Positions 9,712 to 20,509 of a stretch of DNA of 64,000 bases are shown here, piece by piece. The stretch comes from Cheiracanthium punctorium. Its lineage: Eukaryota; Arthropoda; Arachnida; Araneae; Cheiracanthiidae. The stretch spans positions 1 to 64,000 of the forward strand of contig JAWZYV010013190.1 in the NCBI GenBank assembly GCA_038373885.1, read 5' to 3'. Position 1 is the stretch's first letter, and the number at the start of each line of letters is the position of its first letter. The position numbers and the translations under genes were made by a program. Under the pieces are notes generated by a model, which saw nothing but the letters and a program-made list of their open reading frames with translations, was not told the DNA's origin and searched no databases.

Positions 9712-10926
9712 CATCATTTGTTTCCATCGCATAACTTTTACTACTTTAAAAATCTTAATTTTTTTTTCTGCTGGAGCCCAATCATGACCTACAGCAAATT
9801 TTAGTTAATGAAATTTGTAACACATATCTTGTATCTTGATTATCAAATTTATAATTTTAGAAAGGTTGGTCACGAGATATTTTGATATGGAGTGCCATAC
9901 CTAAGATTTTATTTTGTTGAGGACTGTGTATCAAATTGTAACCTAAGTTTCGTCTGTAAGCTAAGTAAACAGTCAGATATTCGGGGGGGGGGCTGGCTTA
10001 CAGTTGCCTTAACCACCAGCCTGGATACGTGCCTTAGTTCGTTATATACTGGGTTTGCTATAAGTGTTCGACTGTATAGGAGAGATGAGAAACGATGATC
10101 TATCACATAATGAAATATAGTTATTTTTCCCGTGGTTTTCTCCAGTTGTTGTAATGTGAATATTCCTTTAAAGTTCTCGGCCCAAAGGCATTCTCCCCAC
10201 CCCCCAGGGGTTTCATTTCAGTTTTTCATTTGGTTGTGCAACTGCACCCCCTATTTGCCACCCCTGATCCCCCCATTACGCAGATAACCTTTGTAGTTTT
10301 GCTGTAATTAAAAGCAGCCTTGTGGACACTATTAACAGAGAATTGCATAATCTAAAATTATTCGAACTCAGTTACAGACAGCGCTCAAAAGTTGCGGTTG
10401 TCTGCTTACCCAGGGCAGTCAGATTTTTAAACGGGCAAGTAAAACAAAGAATTCAGTTGCCCTTAGGGCAACCAAAAAGAAAAGAATTTTCTTTCATGGT
10501 AATTATCAAAAAGAGTAGAAAGAAAGAAACTACTATTGTTTTATCTTCAGTGTGCTCGTTTCCTATTTGTTTACAAGCAGCCAATCACCGTCAAGAGAAT
10601 TCTGCCATCATAGTCAAATCAGACGTAGTCAAAAATCCATTTTTCATAGTAACGGCCGCAATTAAAAAAAAAAATTGTATAGCAAAAGTTGCATGGGCAA
10701 CAAACTGTACTTGGGGGCGACCAAAATAATTTCAGAGATTGCCCGAGGGGCAGCACAAAAAGAAAACAAAACACAAGATTCTACCCTTGGTTACAGACAT
10801 TGCGGATAAAAGTTATTTGTAAAAATATTTCATGTTAATGTACGAGCTATTTTGCTTCAATATTGTCATTTCTAAAACTTTTTGTTTTGACTTTACCCCC
10901 TTTTTAATTAGTTTTTCTTTCTACAG

Positions 10927-11025
10927 AAAAAAGAAGTCCTCCCATGTTAAGTGTGTCCTTTGTGACACAGCTAGAGTGAAAGAACCTGAACGCTAATATC
11001 ATAGGTTTCCGAAAGACTCAATAAT
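10927..11025 (+). pseudogene. THAP zinc-finger exon with in-frame stop
   Basis: The 99-bp exon follows a good polypyrimidine acceptor and precedes a GTAAGTG donor at 11026. The frame set by exon 1 reads KKKSSHVKCVLCD, then ARVKEPER, a TAA stop at 10994-10996, then YHRFPKDSI. The C-x2-C pair followed by a YHRFPKD block is the hallmark of the THAP DNA-binding domain. In THAP proteins the finger is completed by a later C-x2-H, which would lie in the next exon. The stop replaces the residue before the tyrosine, so the copy is dead. THAP domains occur in host regulators and in P, Kolobok and ISL2EU-type transposases. The TIRs argue for a transposon protein. Confidence 0.75.
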
Positions 11026-11339
11026 GTAAGTGTTAATTTTAGTAATACCATGTGTTACTCAGTATGTAATGAAGCTATCAACAAATTCTTTATGTATGGT
11101 AATGTACAATGTAGGGATGCATCGAATATTCGGTATACTGGCAGTATACCTATTCGACAGTATACCGTGACGGTTCGGCCAAATACTTAAATATTCGACA
11201 ACCGAATAGTAAACAAATTTAAGTATTCCCCAATTAGTAAACAAATACATATTTTTTATATCAGGAATGAAAGATATAGTATAGTACCATAGTACTAAAT
11301 TGATTCAAGTTGTTACTAATATCACATGTGAATAAGCGT

Positions 11340-11400
11340 TAGAAACCCGTATAAAGTCCTCCTACCAAGGCACCCCCATCCTTGGCAGATAGTCCTAACG
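11340..11400 (-). repeat. SINE fragment
   Basis: The reverse complement of this stretch matches the body of the SINE at 30930-31140 ('atctgccaaggatg', 'gtgccttggta', 'ggactttct'). It is only a fragment, without its tRNA-like head. Confidence 0.55.
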
Positions 11401-12022
11401 TAGCATTCCACAATCACATAAAAAAAACAATATCCCAATGAAATTAGTGTTAATGTAAGAGAAAACACTCAGATGTTAAATTTGAATTTTGTTGCTTTTC
11501 AGTTTTTCTTAAATCATGACACATTGCATTAACCTGTGCTATTACTAACTGATTTAAATTTCAAACAGTAACCAGGAAAAAAAAACTCATAACATTAAGG
11601 TAATTAACTCCTAAAGTAATCAATATGTTTATTCTTTAGGGATGAGAATTCATTTGTGGTGAATAGTCAGTTATGCCATAAAAGTGTCATTTGTTTATAT
11701 TTAAATTCTAGATTTCCCTAGAAATTTTTTTTTGTGGAAATTTACCTTACATGGCCAACCTAAAATTGGTACTTACGTATTATCCCGGTGGTCATTCCAG
11801 CCAAACTATTTTTCCGTCAAATGAGTTGCCAAACTGTTGCCCCAATCATATTCAAAACCATTAATAATTTCATATATCCGGCATTTCTCTTGGCAAAAAA
11901 ATTGCTCGTCTTGGCGGACTGCCGGGATAATACTTAAGTACCCTAAAATTTATCACTAACAGTCTGTTATCTGTTATTACTTTTTTTTCTCTACCAAGTC
12001 TAAGCAAATTTTGGGTGCCACT

Positions 12023-12180
12023 CAGGGGCGTAGCCAAGGGGGGGCATAACCCCCCCCCATGAGAAATTTTTTGCCATACAAAATGTATATTCTTCACTAC
12101 ATTATCACACACACGTATACATATATATGAGTTGTAGTAGTCGTAACCCCCCCAGTGAAAAATTTCTGGCTACGCCCCTG
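12023..12180. mobile_element. hAT-like MITE, perfect 8-bp TSD GTGCCACT
   Basis: The left end is CAGGGGCGTAGCCA and the right end reads TGGCTACGCCCCTG, a nearly perfect inverted repeat. GTGCCACT stands at 12015-12022 and again at 12181-12188. The 158-bp element has C/G-runs next to both TIRs. Confidence 0.92.
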
Positions 12181-12643
12181 GTGCCACTAATAATACTTAA
12201 CTCAAACTAAAACCCAATCTAATTAAGAATTATTGGATCTTGGGATCAAACTTGCTAGTTAGTATTGTTTCATTAATTAATTAAAAAACTAGTATAAAAC
12301 AGCATACCATACCATTTTGATATGTTTTGAAATGAGCAATGTATTTTTTAATTAATAGTTTTTCCAATATCAATGTTTAAAATATTCATCAATTTTATTT
12401 TTTTTTTTTACTGTCAGAGTATATTATTTTAAGAGTAAAAGAGAGTAACAAAAAGTCAAATCTGATTCTTCCGCTAATTATTAATTTAAAAATGCAAAAT
12501 TTCCCGATTTTGATGGGGAAACTTACTAATTTCATTCTGATAATTTAAACCTTTAAGCCAACCATGTGGTTAAAATATTTTAGCTAATTTTATCGTGTAG
12601 CAATTACATGTCTGAAAAGCTTTCTTTTTTCTTTCTTTTGTAG

Positions 12644-12729
12644 CTGCTGCTGCTTTGAAGTTTAAGGAGAAGGACAAGGAGGTTTTGGCAAATATGTTTG
12701 GTCGAAGTTTAGCTGAAGCATCTGATTAG
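12644..12729 (+). pseudogene. Last exon of the THAP-gene remnant
   Basis: After the acceptor TTTCTTTCTTTTGTAG (ends 12643) an open frame reads AAALKFKEKDKEVL, then ANMFGRSLAEASD, and stops at TAG (12727-12729). Two leading bases show that the preceding exon must end in phase 1. The short tail has no named domain. AATAAA follows at 12730 and 12824. It is a good candidate for the terminal exon of the same gene because of strand, spacing and polyadenylation signal. Confidence 0.55.
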
Positions 12730-12823
12730 AATAAAAAAAAAGATTCGTGTTTCAGATTGTTCCTTAACATTTGATATTGTGGACAATTATACTGAAAACT
12801 TATAAAGATAATTTTGTTTTTAA

Positions 12824-12829
12824 AAATAA
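12824..12829 (+). terminator. Polyadenylation signal AATAAA
   Basis: This canonical hexamer lies about 95 bases after the stop codon of the putative last exon. A second AATAAA directly follows the stop at 12730. Which one was used cannot be told. Confidence 0.45.
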
Positions 12830-13197
12830 AATATGAAAATCTGTTTCATGTAATTTTTTGGAAAGAAAACTTAATTTGAAGTGTGTTTATAATTAGGGAT
12901 ATTTATAATATTAAAAATGTACAGTACTAATTTTTTACCAGTGTTAATCCTTTTCCAGTAAGCTGTTTAAAGCACATTTTGTTTTGCATGAATTAAAACT
13001 TAAATTAGTTTTTAAAATTCACAATTGTGCAATTTTAAGCATTACTCAATTTTAATAGCATTTCCAATTTAATGAAAATCTTAAAATATAGCCCAAAAAA
13101 GATTTTAATCCATTTATTCCAAATCAAAATTTATTTATTTTAATATTTTCTTCTTCTGTTGTTTACAACCAATAATATTTGCTTTTCGATCAAGTTA

Positions 13198-13627
13198 CAG
13201 TAGAACCCTGATTATCCAAGGTGGTCAGAATCAAACATGCCTCGGATAACACTGACAATCATAATCACAATTACAGTTTTAAACATACTGCAGATCATGT
13301 CCAGACTTCGAAACGATTACAGTCAAATGTAATTCCCTATAAGAATGCTATTTTATAAATTCTACAGAAATAGTGTAATAAAATTGCATTACTTCAGAAT
13401 TTTCGGAATATTTGATTTCACTAAGATCAAGATTACTACCTTTTTGCAAATTTAACAGTAACTGGTCATAATCCTTTTAGGAATTGGCCATAGTCGTAAT
13501 CCTTATCAATTCTTGTAATCAATTGCAGATGGATGTGTAATCATCCGAAGTCTGATCATGAATCTTTTACATTAACCAAGGTGTCACATTGAATATCATG
13601 GAGCATTGCATAACCAAGGTTCTACTG
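13198..13627. mobile_element. pogo/Tigger-like MITE
   Basis: The left end is CAGTAGAACCCTGATTATCC. The right end is CATAACCAAGGTTCTACTG, its imperfect reverse complement. TA flanks at 13196-13197 and 13628-13629. CAGTAGAACC with a TTATCC theme is typical of pogo/Tigger termini. It is 430 bp and non-coding. Confidence 0.8.
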
Positions 13628-14509
13628 TACTTTGAAACATTATAAAGAAATGTATTTAATCACTCGTAACTGGAATTATCATTCACCCCTCTTGTAATTT
13701 TTAATGAAATCCAAAGGCTTAAGAGATTAACTTTTAATACAAATATATTGAAAATGAATTCATTGTATCTAAGATGCATTAGTGCTTCATTGAAATTAAT
13801 ATAAATTAGGGGGGGGGGAATAACCTCCAATGGCAAATTACATTTTGTGGGAAACGTTTCAAGGTAAGTACAGAGTAAAAAAAAAGAAATATGAGCATAT
13901 TACTGGAATTTTTTTTTCTTTAATAGCTATTATTTTACTCGAAGAAAAGCTCTATTTATACTTTCTGCCCCCTCCCTTTTCCCTTTACACATATGGCAAA
14001 CATTTATTGTATACTTTGAAATTGGTCATAACTCCCACAATCTTTCTGAAAAATTCTAGATAAACTGTGTTGACCAAAGAAAAGAGTATGCAGTTTGATT
14101 TAACACTGAGGTTGTTATAGCAGAGCTGTATTAATTAAAAGTATATTGTCTTTGTGGATTTTATGAGTAGTGGCTACTATAAAATCCAAAGTAAATTTTA
14201 TATTCTATAGGTGATTATAAAATAGCTTTCTATAGTAAAAGTTTCAACTATATTTGTTCAAGCTTTTAATTGTACTCTACAATATAAATTGCTGCACAAT
14301 TTCAGTATTAAAGGCCTTTACGTTCTCCAAAAGGTGAGTCAGAATCTGCATGAAGAATGATCTTTTAGCACCATCAAATGAAAACTCATGTACAAAATTT
14401 TTTTTCCCAGTCATTAAAAAAAAAAAAAAAAAAAAAAGACATGTTTCAGCTAACCTATTAAAGCAACAGCCATCAGGTCCATATTGTATGTTTGGGCTCC
14501 TACTTGTGA

Positions 14510-14719
14510 GGGAAAATGTTGATTGTAAAAGAAATTGGGGGTGGGGGACTTGACTAATTAATATTTCACATGTAGACCTTTTTTTTTGTTTGAAATTATA
14601 ACTCAAACTTTTGAAATTATAACTCTAGTTATAATTTCAAACAAAAAAAAAGGTGTACATGTGAAATATTAATTAGTCATGTCCCCCCCCCCAATTTCTT
14701 TTACAATCAATATTTTCCC
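14510..14719. repeat. Long hairpin, about 95-bp arms
   Basis: The sequence from 'gggaaaatgttgattg' at 14510 returns as its complement ending at 14719. Both arms contain a G- or C-run and an A- or T-run at the same places, and they fold almost to the centre ('tataactctagttata'). It is non-coding. Its architecture (inverted arms with homopolymers) is like the hairpin at 1564-1741, but its sequence is not. Confidence 0.8.
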
Positions 14720-14735
14720 TGATGGGAGAAACATG

Positions 14736-14990
14736 AAAACAATATTCAGAAATGTTGGAAAAAATATTGCTCAATGTCAAAAAATAATATTTACGAATAT
14801 CAGAAAAAGATATTCCTGGATATCTGAAAACAATATTCAGAAATGCTGGAAACCAATATTGCTCAATGTCAAAAAATAATATTTACGAATATCAGAAAAA
14901 GATATTCCTGGATATCTGAAAAAAAATATTCAGAAATGTTGGAAACTGATATCTCTGAATGTCAAAAAATGATATTCAGGAATATCATTT
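14736..14990 (+). repeat. 91-93-bp tandem repeat, about 2.7 copies
   Basis: The unit with 'aatattcagaaatg', 'aatattgctcaatgtc' and 'gatattcctggatatctg' starts at 14741, 14832 and 14925. It lies just inside the right terminus of the 7.5-kb element, opposite the 48-bp repeats at the left terminus. Both are built from AATATC/GATATT words. Confidence 0.85.
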
Positions 14991-15060
14991 AGGGGGGGTC
15001 CATTTAATATTGCCCAATATTGTAATTTTGATATTGGGCAATATCTCTGTGCTACCTGGG

Positions 15061-15132
15061 TACGATGGCTGCGTCATCGGCAAACAATGCGATGCTGGTG
15101 CCATGAGATCTGGGAAGGTCGTTGATGAACAT
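15061..15132 (-). pseudogene. LINE reverse-transcriptase fragment (FADD motif)
   Basis: The minus-strand translation reads FINDLPRSHGTSIAL followed by FADDAAIV. FADD is the catalytic core of LINE reverse transcriptases, and here both aspartates are kept. Similarity stops at 15132, where sequence like the 3' UTR of other copies begins. The fragment is the landing site of the 7.5-kb transposon. Confidence 0.7.
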
Positions 15133-16358
15133 GTGCTGTAGATCTTGAACTGAACTGAAGTTCGAGGTTTACCGACTGACTGAATGGGGGGGGTTTAATG
15201 GAGCACCTTGTGCAAAAGCATTTATCTCCAGTGTGAAATTTTAAGTGTGTACTTGATGTCATGAGATGAACGGCCCTAAAGTCAGGGCGAAAATTCAGTC
15301 AAGTCAGCATAGCGGATGCAGACAGATGGAAAAGCGTCTTGATCGTCGAGTCGAAGCAAGAACAGCAAAACAGGGCGAGCAGCGAAGCTGCGAGCCAATC
15401 AGGAACAGCGAGAGAAATGGATACTGACCCGTCCTCCCCCCGTGAAAGCACGGTCTTCATTGGGCGGGTTACTCAGTCATGACCACGTGCAGAAAAATAT
15501 GTTAAAAATGAAAAAAGTCAGGCGATCCAAAACAATATTTGGAAGTTGGAAAAGAGTGGCCTTCGTTGAAGAAGATGGAAAAGTCAGTGTATGGCCATGC
15601 AGATCTCCAGGAAAAAAGAAGAGAAAAGGTCCAATTCAATCGTAGGAGCGAGTGACGCGGGGCGATGATGATCCAGGACAAAACCAGATGAAAACTGCGG
15701 CAGGAACCCAACGTCGCCCTGTTAAGGGAGCCACGTCCGCAAAGTGAAGAATCTCCATCCGCTGAATAAGCCCAGCCACGGCATTCGCCATCAGTTTGTG
15801 GCTCTTCTTTAACCGCAACTCCAGACAGCCTCAGTAGATTCCGCACACCGTTGGTCGGCTGCCACCCGCAAGACCGACCCTAGTCCAGTAGTAGAGTCTG
15901 CGATCCTCATGAGCCTCACTCCATTCGGTCCTCGGGCCGGTGATTCATCCAGTGTGTGAAAACGTAGTCAAAACTACAGCTTGATGTTCAGCTAGTCCGG
16001 CGGCGACGTTGAAGAAAAATCAGTTAGGTTTAAATGATAAGTCAGACTGTGGTTAGTCGATCTGAGCCGCCCTCCAGGCGCGAGTTCGCCGATAGCAGCC
16101 GGCAGTCCCCTCAAACCCCGGCAAGCATCCGCACCCGTACCCGTCAGGCCGCTCTCCTCTCCCAGAGCCACTTGGAGCAGCGTGTCGCGGGCTTACACAC
16201 CCACTGGGAATCCGAAGTTTACCGGAGCACCTTAGCAAAAGCTTTATCTCCAATTTCTAGTAGTTATCTTGTGGTACTAAATCTTGAGGTAGTGGGGGGG
16301 GGCTGTAGGCCCGGATCAGAACAGATCAGTTAGACGTGCGATGGAGAGATGGCAAGCA
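15133..16358 (-). other. CpG-rich segment next to LINE, identity uncertain
   Basis: This segment is far richer in G, C and CpG than its neighbours, notably at 15300-16200. Its ends (15133-15240 and about 16200-16330) share 'gagcacctt...gcaaaagc...tttatctcca' and G-runs with each other and, more weakly, with the 3' UTR at 1742-2020. LINE untranslated sequence is therefore likely. Open frames on both strands (for example 15502-15846 minus and 16034-16333 plus) have no recognisable domain. A CpG island is a less likely alternative. Confidence 0.4.
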
Positions 16359-17790
16359 CTAGCGGGGCGCAAACACGAAGAGAACGGCCTTGGGACGCTT
16401 TCTGTTGTGAGCATCAGACGGGTCGTAGTCGGGGAACTCGGCTACTATTTCATTTGGGAGTTGGTTGAGATGACTGTAGTATCGGACAACAAGTCTATAG
16501 ATGTGCTGCCGCATAGTCCTGACTGTTAAGTCTTTTCTGATAGCCTCATTTTTGAGGAAATGATGTCCATTGTAAATGGATCGCAGTATGGCATTTTGTT
16601 TGCTTTTAAGAATGTCTATAGAGGACCTGGCGGCGTACGCCCACACCGGGGCGGCGTAGGTGGCAGTCGGTCTGATAAATGGCTTATATAGTAGAGCCTT
16701 GTTTGAAGGAGAGAGGTGCCTATTTCTGATGATAGGGGCGAGCTTGTTGAAGGCGAGGGCCATTTTTCCCCTTGCGCTGCAGATATGAGGTTTCCAACTA
16801 AGGTTTTTGTCGATGGTAACTCCTAAGTATTTCACTCGACGTTCCCAGTCGACAGGGGTATCGTCTATCTGTATCCTGGTTGGAGTACATCGGTTTGACT
16901 GTTACAAGGCCTGGCACTTGGGAATATTCAGTTGAAGCTTCCAGGTCCTGATCCAGCGGGTGATTTCATCAATGTGAGCTTGAATGGCTTGGATAAGCGC
17001 GGGGCAGGTGTCGGCATGTCCGACGATGGCCGCGTCATGGGCGTATAAAGCCAGCATGGTGTCTTGATGGGCCGGGATGTCGTTGATGAACAAGTTGAAT
17101 AGTATTGGCCCCAAAATGGAGCCCTGCGGGACACCACTTTAGATGGAGGAGGAGTGCGAGATGGCATCTCGTACGCGAACTTGGAATTTCCTGTGGACCA
17201 GGTAATTGTTGAGTAGCTGTATGATGGAGTCTGGGAAGCTGAGCTGGATCAGCTTGTGGATCAAGCCAACGTGCTATACCTTGTCAAAGGCCTTCTGGAG
17301 GTCTAGCAGCAGGATTGCGGTGTGCTTCTTTTGCTGGAGCTGGATGGCGAGCGTTTCAACGACGCGGTGCACTTGGTGCACTGTGGAGTGCCCAGGCCTG
17401 AAGCCAAACTGTTCAGGAAGTAGAAGGTTGTTTCCGTGGATGTGATCGTTTTGCCTGTTAAGAATCACGCGTTCGGCGACTTTACTAAGAGAGCTTAGTA
17501 AACTAATTGGTCGGTAGGCGGTCGGGCTGGTCAGGTCCTGGCTTGGTTTTGGAATTGGCACGACAGTGGCAAGCTTCCAAGCGGGAGGAAAATAGCCTGT
17601 GCTTAGAATGGCGTTAATTATTTTGGTAATGACGAAGAGAATGTTCACTGGGATGTTCTGGAGCATCTCGTTAGTGATTTGGTCAGGACCAGGTTTTTTG
17701 TTTTTCTCTGCTTTTTTAATCATGTCGACAACTTCGCTCGGAGTAGCGGGACTAATTCTATGCTGCATAGGCTGGATCAGGAAATCGCGT
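16359..17790 (-). pseudogene. Jockey-like LINE, reverse-transcriptase half, dead copy
   Basis: Read from 17768 down, the minus strand encodes the fingers/palm (NKKPGPDQI, PIPKPSQD, YRPISLL), FGFRPGH, LDLQKAFDKV, then GVPQGSILGP, the catalytic block, and the thumb with KYLGVTID and ATYAAPVWAY, ending about 16359. The catalytic block reads LYAHDAA where the family has YADD or FADD, so the first catalytic aspartate is histidine. The frame is also broken near 17130-17275. The 5' part (endonuclease, ORF1) is missing. Reverse transcriptases of this type copy LINE RNA at a nicked target. Confidence 0.85.
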
Positions 17791-18227
17791 AGATCTTATA
17801 CACTATAACCATAGTGAATATATTATTTCAAATGTGATAATTATAGTGTTTTTACAATTATTGTGCTTGTATTTCTATGTTGAAAATACGTCACGGTTAC
17901 ATTTTGACCGCGAAATTGAATAAATCGCAGTTAGTTTTACTTTTTATTTTATTTTATTTTTTAAAGCAACGCCTCCCTTATTATGAAGCGCTTCTATGGC
18001 CCCGCCCCTCCAAGAGGTGCGCGCCTTCTAGGTTGAGAAACATTGCTACTGCTCGATCATTCAACTTAGTCTTTTCAGTGATGAAAGCCTCCTCTCTATG
18101 TTTTCCCCGCACCGTCAAACTCCCCCCTTTCACTTATTTCATCACTCACTAAAAAGGAAGTATAATGATGATGCTCTCTTTCGTTAAATGTTCCCGCTCT
18201 ATATTTCAACTCCATATTTTTGAAAAT
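17791..18227. other. No gene; possible hAT remnant
   Basis: AT-rich, with a GC-richer stretch at 17995-18050 that ends 'ggttgagaaacattg'. This resembles the terminus of hAT elements whose ends read CAATG/CAGTG-TTTCTCAACC. No partner end or duplication was found. Confidence 0.3.
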
Positions 18228-18395
18228 TACCGTATTGGCCCGAATATAATGCTGCCCGAAATTAACGCGACCCCAAAATTTTTCCTCAACATAATTAGAA
18301 AAATCCTGTATTTCGGCCTCAAATTAAGCGCGAGCCAGTTTTTACGGGCAATGATCAGTCAAAAAACACCGCGCTATATTCAGGCCAATAAAGTA
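18228..18395. mobile_element. 168-bp MITE with 'TATTGGCCCGAATATA' termini
   Basis: The left end is TACCGTATTGGCCCGAATAT. The right end, reverse-complemented, is TACTTTATTGGCCTGAATAT, about 25 bp of inverted repeat with four to five changes. The interior has 'ttaagcgcgagcc' and its partial complement. The target duplication is not clear and the superfamily is not assigned. Confidence 0.7.
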
Positions 18396-18882
18396 GGTCA
18401 CAGAATAGAAAATACTTCTATGTGACGCCTGTTTAATGCACATTTAAAATTCGTTCATCCAAAGCAAACGCATATGTGTCACATACATTATGTTTAAAGA
18501 ATTAAATGAGGCTGTAAGATATTCAAATGCACTTTAAGATAATCTATTTTCTATTCGCCTCCTCTACATGTTCAAGCGAAAGGCCGTCGCCATGTCTTTG
18601 ATGTTTAGATTTTAGGTAATCGTGATGACCCCTCGTTTGGCTATGGAATGATTTTTATCTGTATCTGTCGTGATGTTTGTCTACATTAAAATGTGTGTTC
18701 AAAGCTATTATGGTATGTGTTAATCACGGGGGTCCTGCCCTCATTTTTCTTCAATACTTCACAAGTCTTTCAGTTTCATCTTCGAATAACTCTATTTTGC
18801 AGTATTCAGTCAACAGTCGGAAATAGGGGTTCTTTATTTTATTTTATTTTAATGTTTTTTTTCCCTCAAAAACGTCAATATT

Positions 18883-19632
18883 ATTCAGGGGGCCCCCAAA
18901 AGTGATAAAGGTCTTTAATTTTTTATCTATCTGGGATAAGTGGGTAATGTAAATTGGAAAAAAAGAAAACGTTCAAAATAACGTCGGAAATAAGACTCCG
19001 TAAAGAAAAAAATTCCTCTCGTTCATTTTCAAAAACATACACATTTTGAATTTATATTCGATCCCCATACAAAAAAAAAATACTTGTTAGTAAAATGTAC
19101 CCCAAACACTAATGCAATGATGAACAAAAGATGGGAATTGCTTTTTAAAAACTGTCGAAGGTATGGAGATAAATATATGCTGACTTAGAATCCAATTTTC
19201 AATGGCTGTCGATGGAAAAAAAAGTAGAACGAAGAGAGCATCGGATGATCGCATTTTAGGGGCCGTACAGAAATCACGAAAGAAAATATTTCTTTCCGCT
19301 CTAACGATAAACGGTTAGATACAAATTCATATATAGCCCCCGATCATCTTTGTTGAAAGGTATTTATAAGACTTTTTATGCTGAAGGGATGAAATTTTGT
19401 AAGCCACCTCTTTAGTGTATGACGCAAATTTTATTAATTGGGAATTTTTTTGTACGGGGTGATAAAAAATTCAAAAAGTGTCCCTTTTTGAAAATTGACG
19501 AGAGGGATTTTTTCTTAACGGAGCGTTATTTCCAATCTTATGCTGAATATTTTTTCAATTTACATTGTCGACTTATCTCTAACAGATAAAGAATTAAAAG
19601 CCCGTCATCAACTTTTTTGGACATCCTTTATT
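18883..19632. mobile_element. Long-TIR MITE, copy 1 (complete)
   Basis: About 150 bases at the left return as reverse complement at the right. The blocks are 'ggcccccaaaagtg', 'ttaattttttatctat', 'gataagtgggtaatgtaaat', 'cggaaataagactccgt' and 'cctctcgtt...ttttcaaaaa'. The interior lacks coding potential. Two further copies exist at 29597-30165 and 41090-41345, which defines a family. Consensus termini resemble 'agggtgtcccaaaaa', seen in several Tc1/mariner-type elements, but I cannot fix the target duplication. Confidence 0.75.
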
Positions 19633-20039
19633 TAGAAAGAAAAACTACATGAATCTTTCGTCAACATTTTAAAGTAAATAAAAATATGCATAGTAGTAAT
19701 TTTGCTAAGCCGAACTTTAAACAAGGAAATTTAATAAATGAAAAGGAAAAAAATCCGATGCCAATATTTTCCTCGAAACATTGAAATTTCCGAATAATTT
19801 CCCTTTTTTTCCCTCTTTCACATTTTCAGTGATTTTTCCCTCAAGTAGGAAAATTTTCTACATCAGTATAGTTCTTAATATTTCTGGAATATAATTAACC
19901 AATTTTGATAAACAGTAATGTTTGTTTATGTTAGTTATAGATTTTTTTTCTGTGTTTGAGAAAAGGCATGAAACTATTGACAATATTTTTAAAAATTACA
20001 GTCACAATCCCTACAAAAGTGGTTAATTACATTCTGGAA
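19633..20039. other. AT-rich, no recognised feature
   Basis: No open frame, repeat or RNA signal that I can support. Confidence 0.4.
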
Positions 20040-20509
20040 TCTTTAGCATCCATGCTGGTCTCGTCACTAGCTTCAAGCCCGTAACCCAGTCCGAAGTAAC
20101 TTCTAGAGTGTTTATAAAGATTTCGAGACGATACGCGATAGTTAGGCTGACTAACTGAAATAGTGTAATTTAAGGAGTTCCTAGCATAAGAAGCATTACC
20201 TCTAGTGGGGCTAAGGTAGTATTAAAACATTGCCTGTAGGACGAGAGGACGTGGATTAATAATTCCACAGAGTGAAGGGGGCTGAAAAGTTGGTCCATGC
20301 TGTATTTCAGTTCGGGTCAAAAAGATGAACAGTGAAAATAGGAGTGAATGTCGGGGGGGGTGCGGCACTCGTAGAGTCTACCCATGCTTCCCCTCACTGT
20401 CAAGCGGTGATCTTCGGCAGGGTTGCTAAACAGAGGCGATTATTTTTCGGATTTAGGAACCACACATTTTATTTTATTTTGAAAATGGCGGTCTCCATTT
20501 CGGCTCGTT

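Larger units (their letters stand above)
8024..10926 (+). other. Intron 1 region of the THAP-gene remnant
   Basis: About 2.9 kb between the GTAAGT donor and the acceptor ending TTTCTTTCTACAG at 10926. It holds a hAT-like element (8674-9711), G-runs near 8357, 8466 and 9988, and a 135-codon open frame at 10322-10729 that resembles no family and has no splice support. No polymerase III or exon signals are seen. Confidence 0.5.
11026..12643 (+). other. Region between THAP exon and last exon (catalytic exons absent)
   Basis: No transposase catalytic motif is visible here, although a full-length gene would need exons at this point. Exon 2 ends in phase 2, while the last exon needs phase 1 upstream, so they cannot splice together in frame. 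That supports an internal deletion. The segment contains a SINE piece (about 11340-11400), a hAT-type 'tagggatgcatcgaatattcgg' fragment near 11113 and the MITE at 12023. Confidence 0.5.
7500..15060 (+). mobile_element. 7.56-kb TA-flanked DNA transposon with THAP-gene remnant
   Basis: The termini are CCCAGGTAGCACAAAGATAT on the left and its reverse complement with one change on the right, 22 bp in all. TA flanks both ends (7498-7499 and 15061-15062). The insertion interrupts a LINE reverse transcriptase exactly, and excision with one TA restores the frame. Both ends carry subterminal copies of a 'gatattgggcaatatc' theme. Inside are a promoter-like segment, three exon remnants of a THAP-domain gene and nested MITEs at 8674-9711, 12023-12180 and 13198-13627. 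TA duplication plus a THAP protein suggests an ISL2EU-like (Harbinger-related) transposon, but the catalytic exons are missing, so the superfamily is inferred. It is non-autonomous as it stands. Confidence 0.75.

Noticed and set aside
10322..10729. 135-codon open frame
   Set aside because: No recognisable domain, no splice or promoter support, and low-complexity lysine-rich parts. It lies in the intron of the THAP-gene remnant.
15133..16358. Host CpG-island promoter with first exon
   Set aside because: CpG content is high, but both ends share words with LINE 3' sequence and no frame with splice signals stands out. LINE-derived sequence is more likely.
17995..18060. SPIN/Charlie-like hAT end ('ggttgagaaac')
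   Set aside because: Only one short terminus-like word. No partner terminus or duplication could be found.
20040..20330. Possible ribosomal RNA fragment ('gtaggacgagaggac')
   Set aside because: Only a short word resembles a conserved large-subunit motif. The rest does not fit, and the position matches the 3' UTR of the minus-strand LINE.
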